Assembly (NCBI GenBank): GCA_023451115.1
Contig: JAEXFV010000118.1
Span: forward strand, 1-15,043
DNA: 15,043 bases
Source: Bacillota bacterium
GTDB lineage: Bacteria > Bacillota > Clostridia > Christensenellales > CAG-138
Reading direction: 5' to 3'
Shown here: positions 14,924 to 15,043 of the stretch, piece by piece
Numbering within the stretch: position 1 is the stretch's first letter
Layout: each line of letters begins with the position of its first letter
Notes under the pieces: generated by a model
Databases searched by the model: none
What the model was told of the DNA's origin: nothing
The model's input: the letters and a program-made list of their open reading frames with translations, nothing else
Made by a program: the position numbers and the translations under genes

Positions 14924-15043
14924 CAGTCCGCACCGGCAGGCAGGTTCACCGTAACAGCAGCGCGCTATCCCCACGACCGGTTTGTGGGAAGCGGCATAAA
15001 GCAAATAGCCAGGCGGGAAGAACACGCAACCTGATTTTAACAG

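Noticed and set aside
1..15043. CRISPR arrays, tRNA/rRNA genes, insertion sequences and phage genes
   Set aside because: No regular spaced repeats, cloverleaf-like sequences, transposase or integrase motifs were seen on either strand.
14924..15043. Hairpin CCCAC/GTGGG at about 14970-14990 as operon terminator
   Set aside because: Only five base pairs and no T-run follows, so it is not a credible terminator; the operon may continue past the window.

Overview
The window looks like a carbohydrate-catabolism region from a Gram-positive, probably anaerobic, member of the Bacillota (Clostridia-like). The reasons are strong AGGAGG-type ribosome binding sites, AT-rich intergenic DNA, two LacI-family repressors, and protein families typical of gut or soil clostridia. 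The exact taxon cannot be read from the sequence. The right half (after about 8,800) is visibly richer in G+C than the left.

Left part (1-4,770). The plus strand carries the C-terminal third of an FMN-dependent alpha-hydroxy-acid oxidase-like protein and a xylose-isomerase-like TIM-barrel sugar isomerase/epimerase, closed by a strong hairpin. A minus-strand cluster faces them: an acetamidase/formamidase-family amidohydrolase (4770-3805), an AllA-like cupin (3737-3234), a broken ribose-type ABC transporter gene in which the front of the ATPase is fused in frame to the back of the permease (3187-2384), and a LacI-family regulator with its own promoter (2247-1252).

Middle (4,771-7,705). A 526-bp AT-rich regulatory gap separates the minus cluster from plus-strand genes for a tagatose/psicose 3-epimerase-like protein and a second acetamidase/formamidase paralogue, followed by a strong terminator. 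A 343-bp regulatory gap then carries the promoter and candidate operators of the next operon.

Right part (7,706-14,923). Six closely packed plus-strand genes form one apparent operon: a LacI-family regulator, a tagaturonate epimerase (UxaE), a PfkB-family sugar-acid kinase, 6-phosphogluconate dehydrogenase, an SDR-type fructuronate reductase (with a one-base frameshift near its start), and a LarA-superfamily (nickel-pincer) 2-hydroxyacid racemase/epimerase. Read as a pathway this gives: tagaturonate -> fructuronate -> D-mannonate -> (C2 epimerisation by the LarA homologue) D-gluconate -> 6-phosphogluconate -> ribulose 5-phosphate + CO2. It would carry hexuronates into the pentose phosphate pathway without mannonate dehydratase, KDG kinase or KDPG aldolase. 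This is the most interesting hypothesis in the window. The reductase has an Asp typical of NAD(H) use and the 6PGDH has lost the usual NADP-binding Arg, so the two redox steps could balance each other through NAD(H). All catalytic assignments are from motifs and context only; no database search was run.
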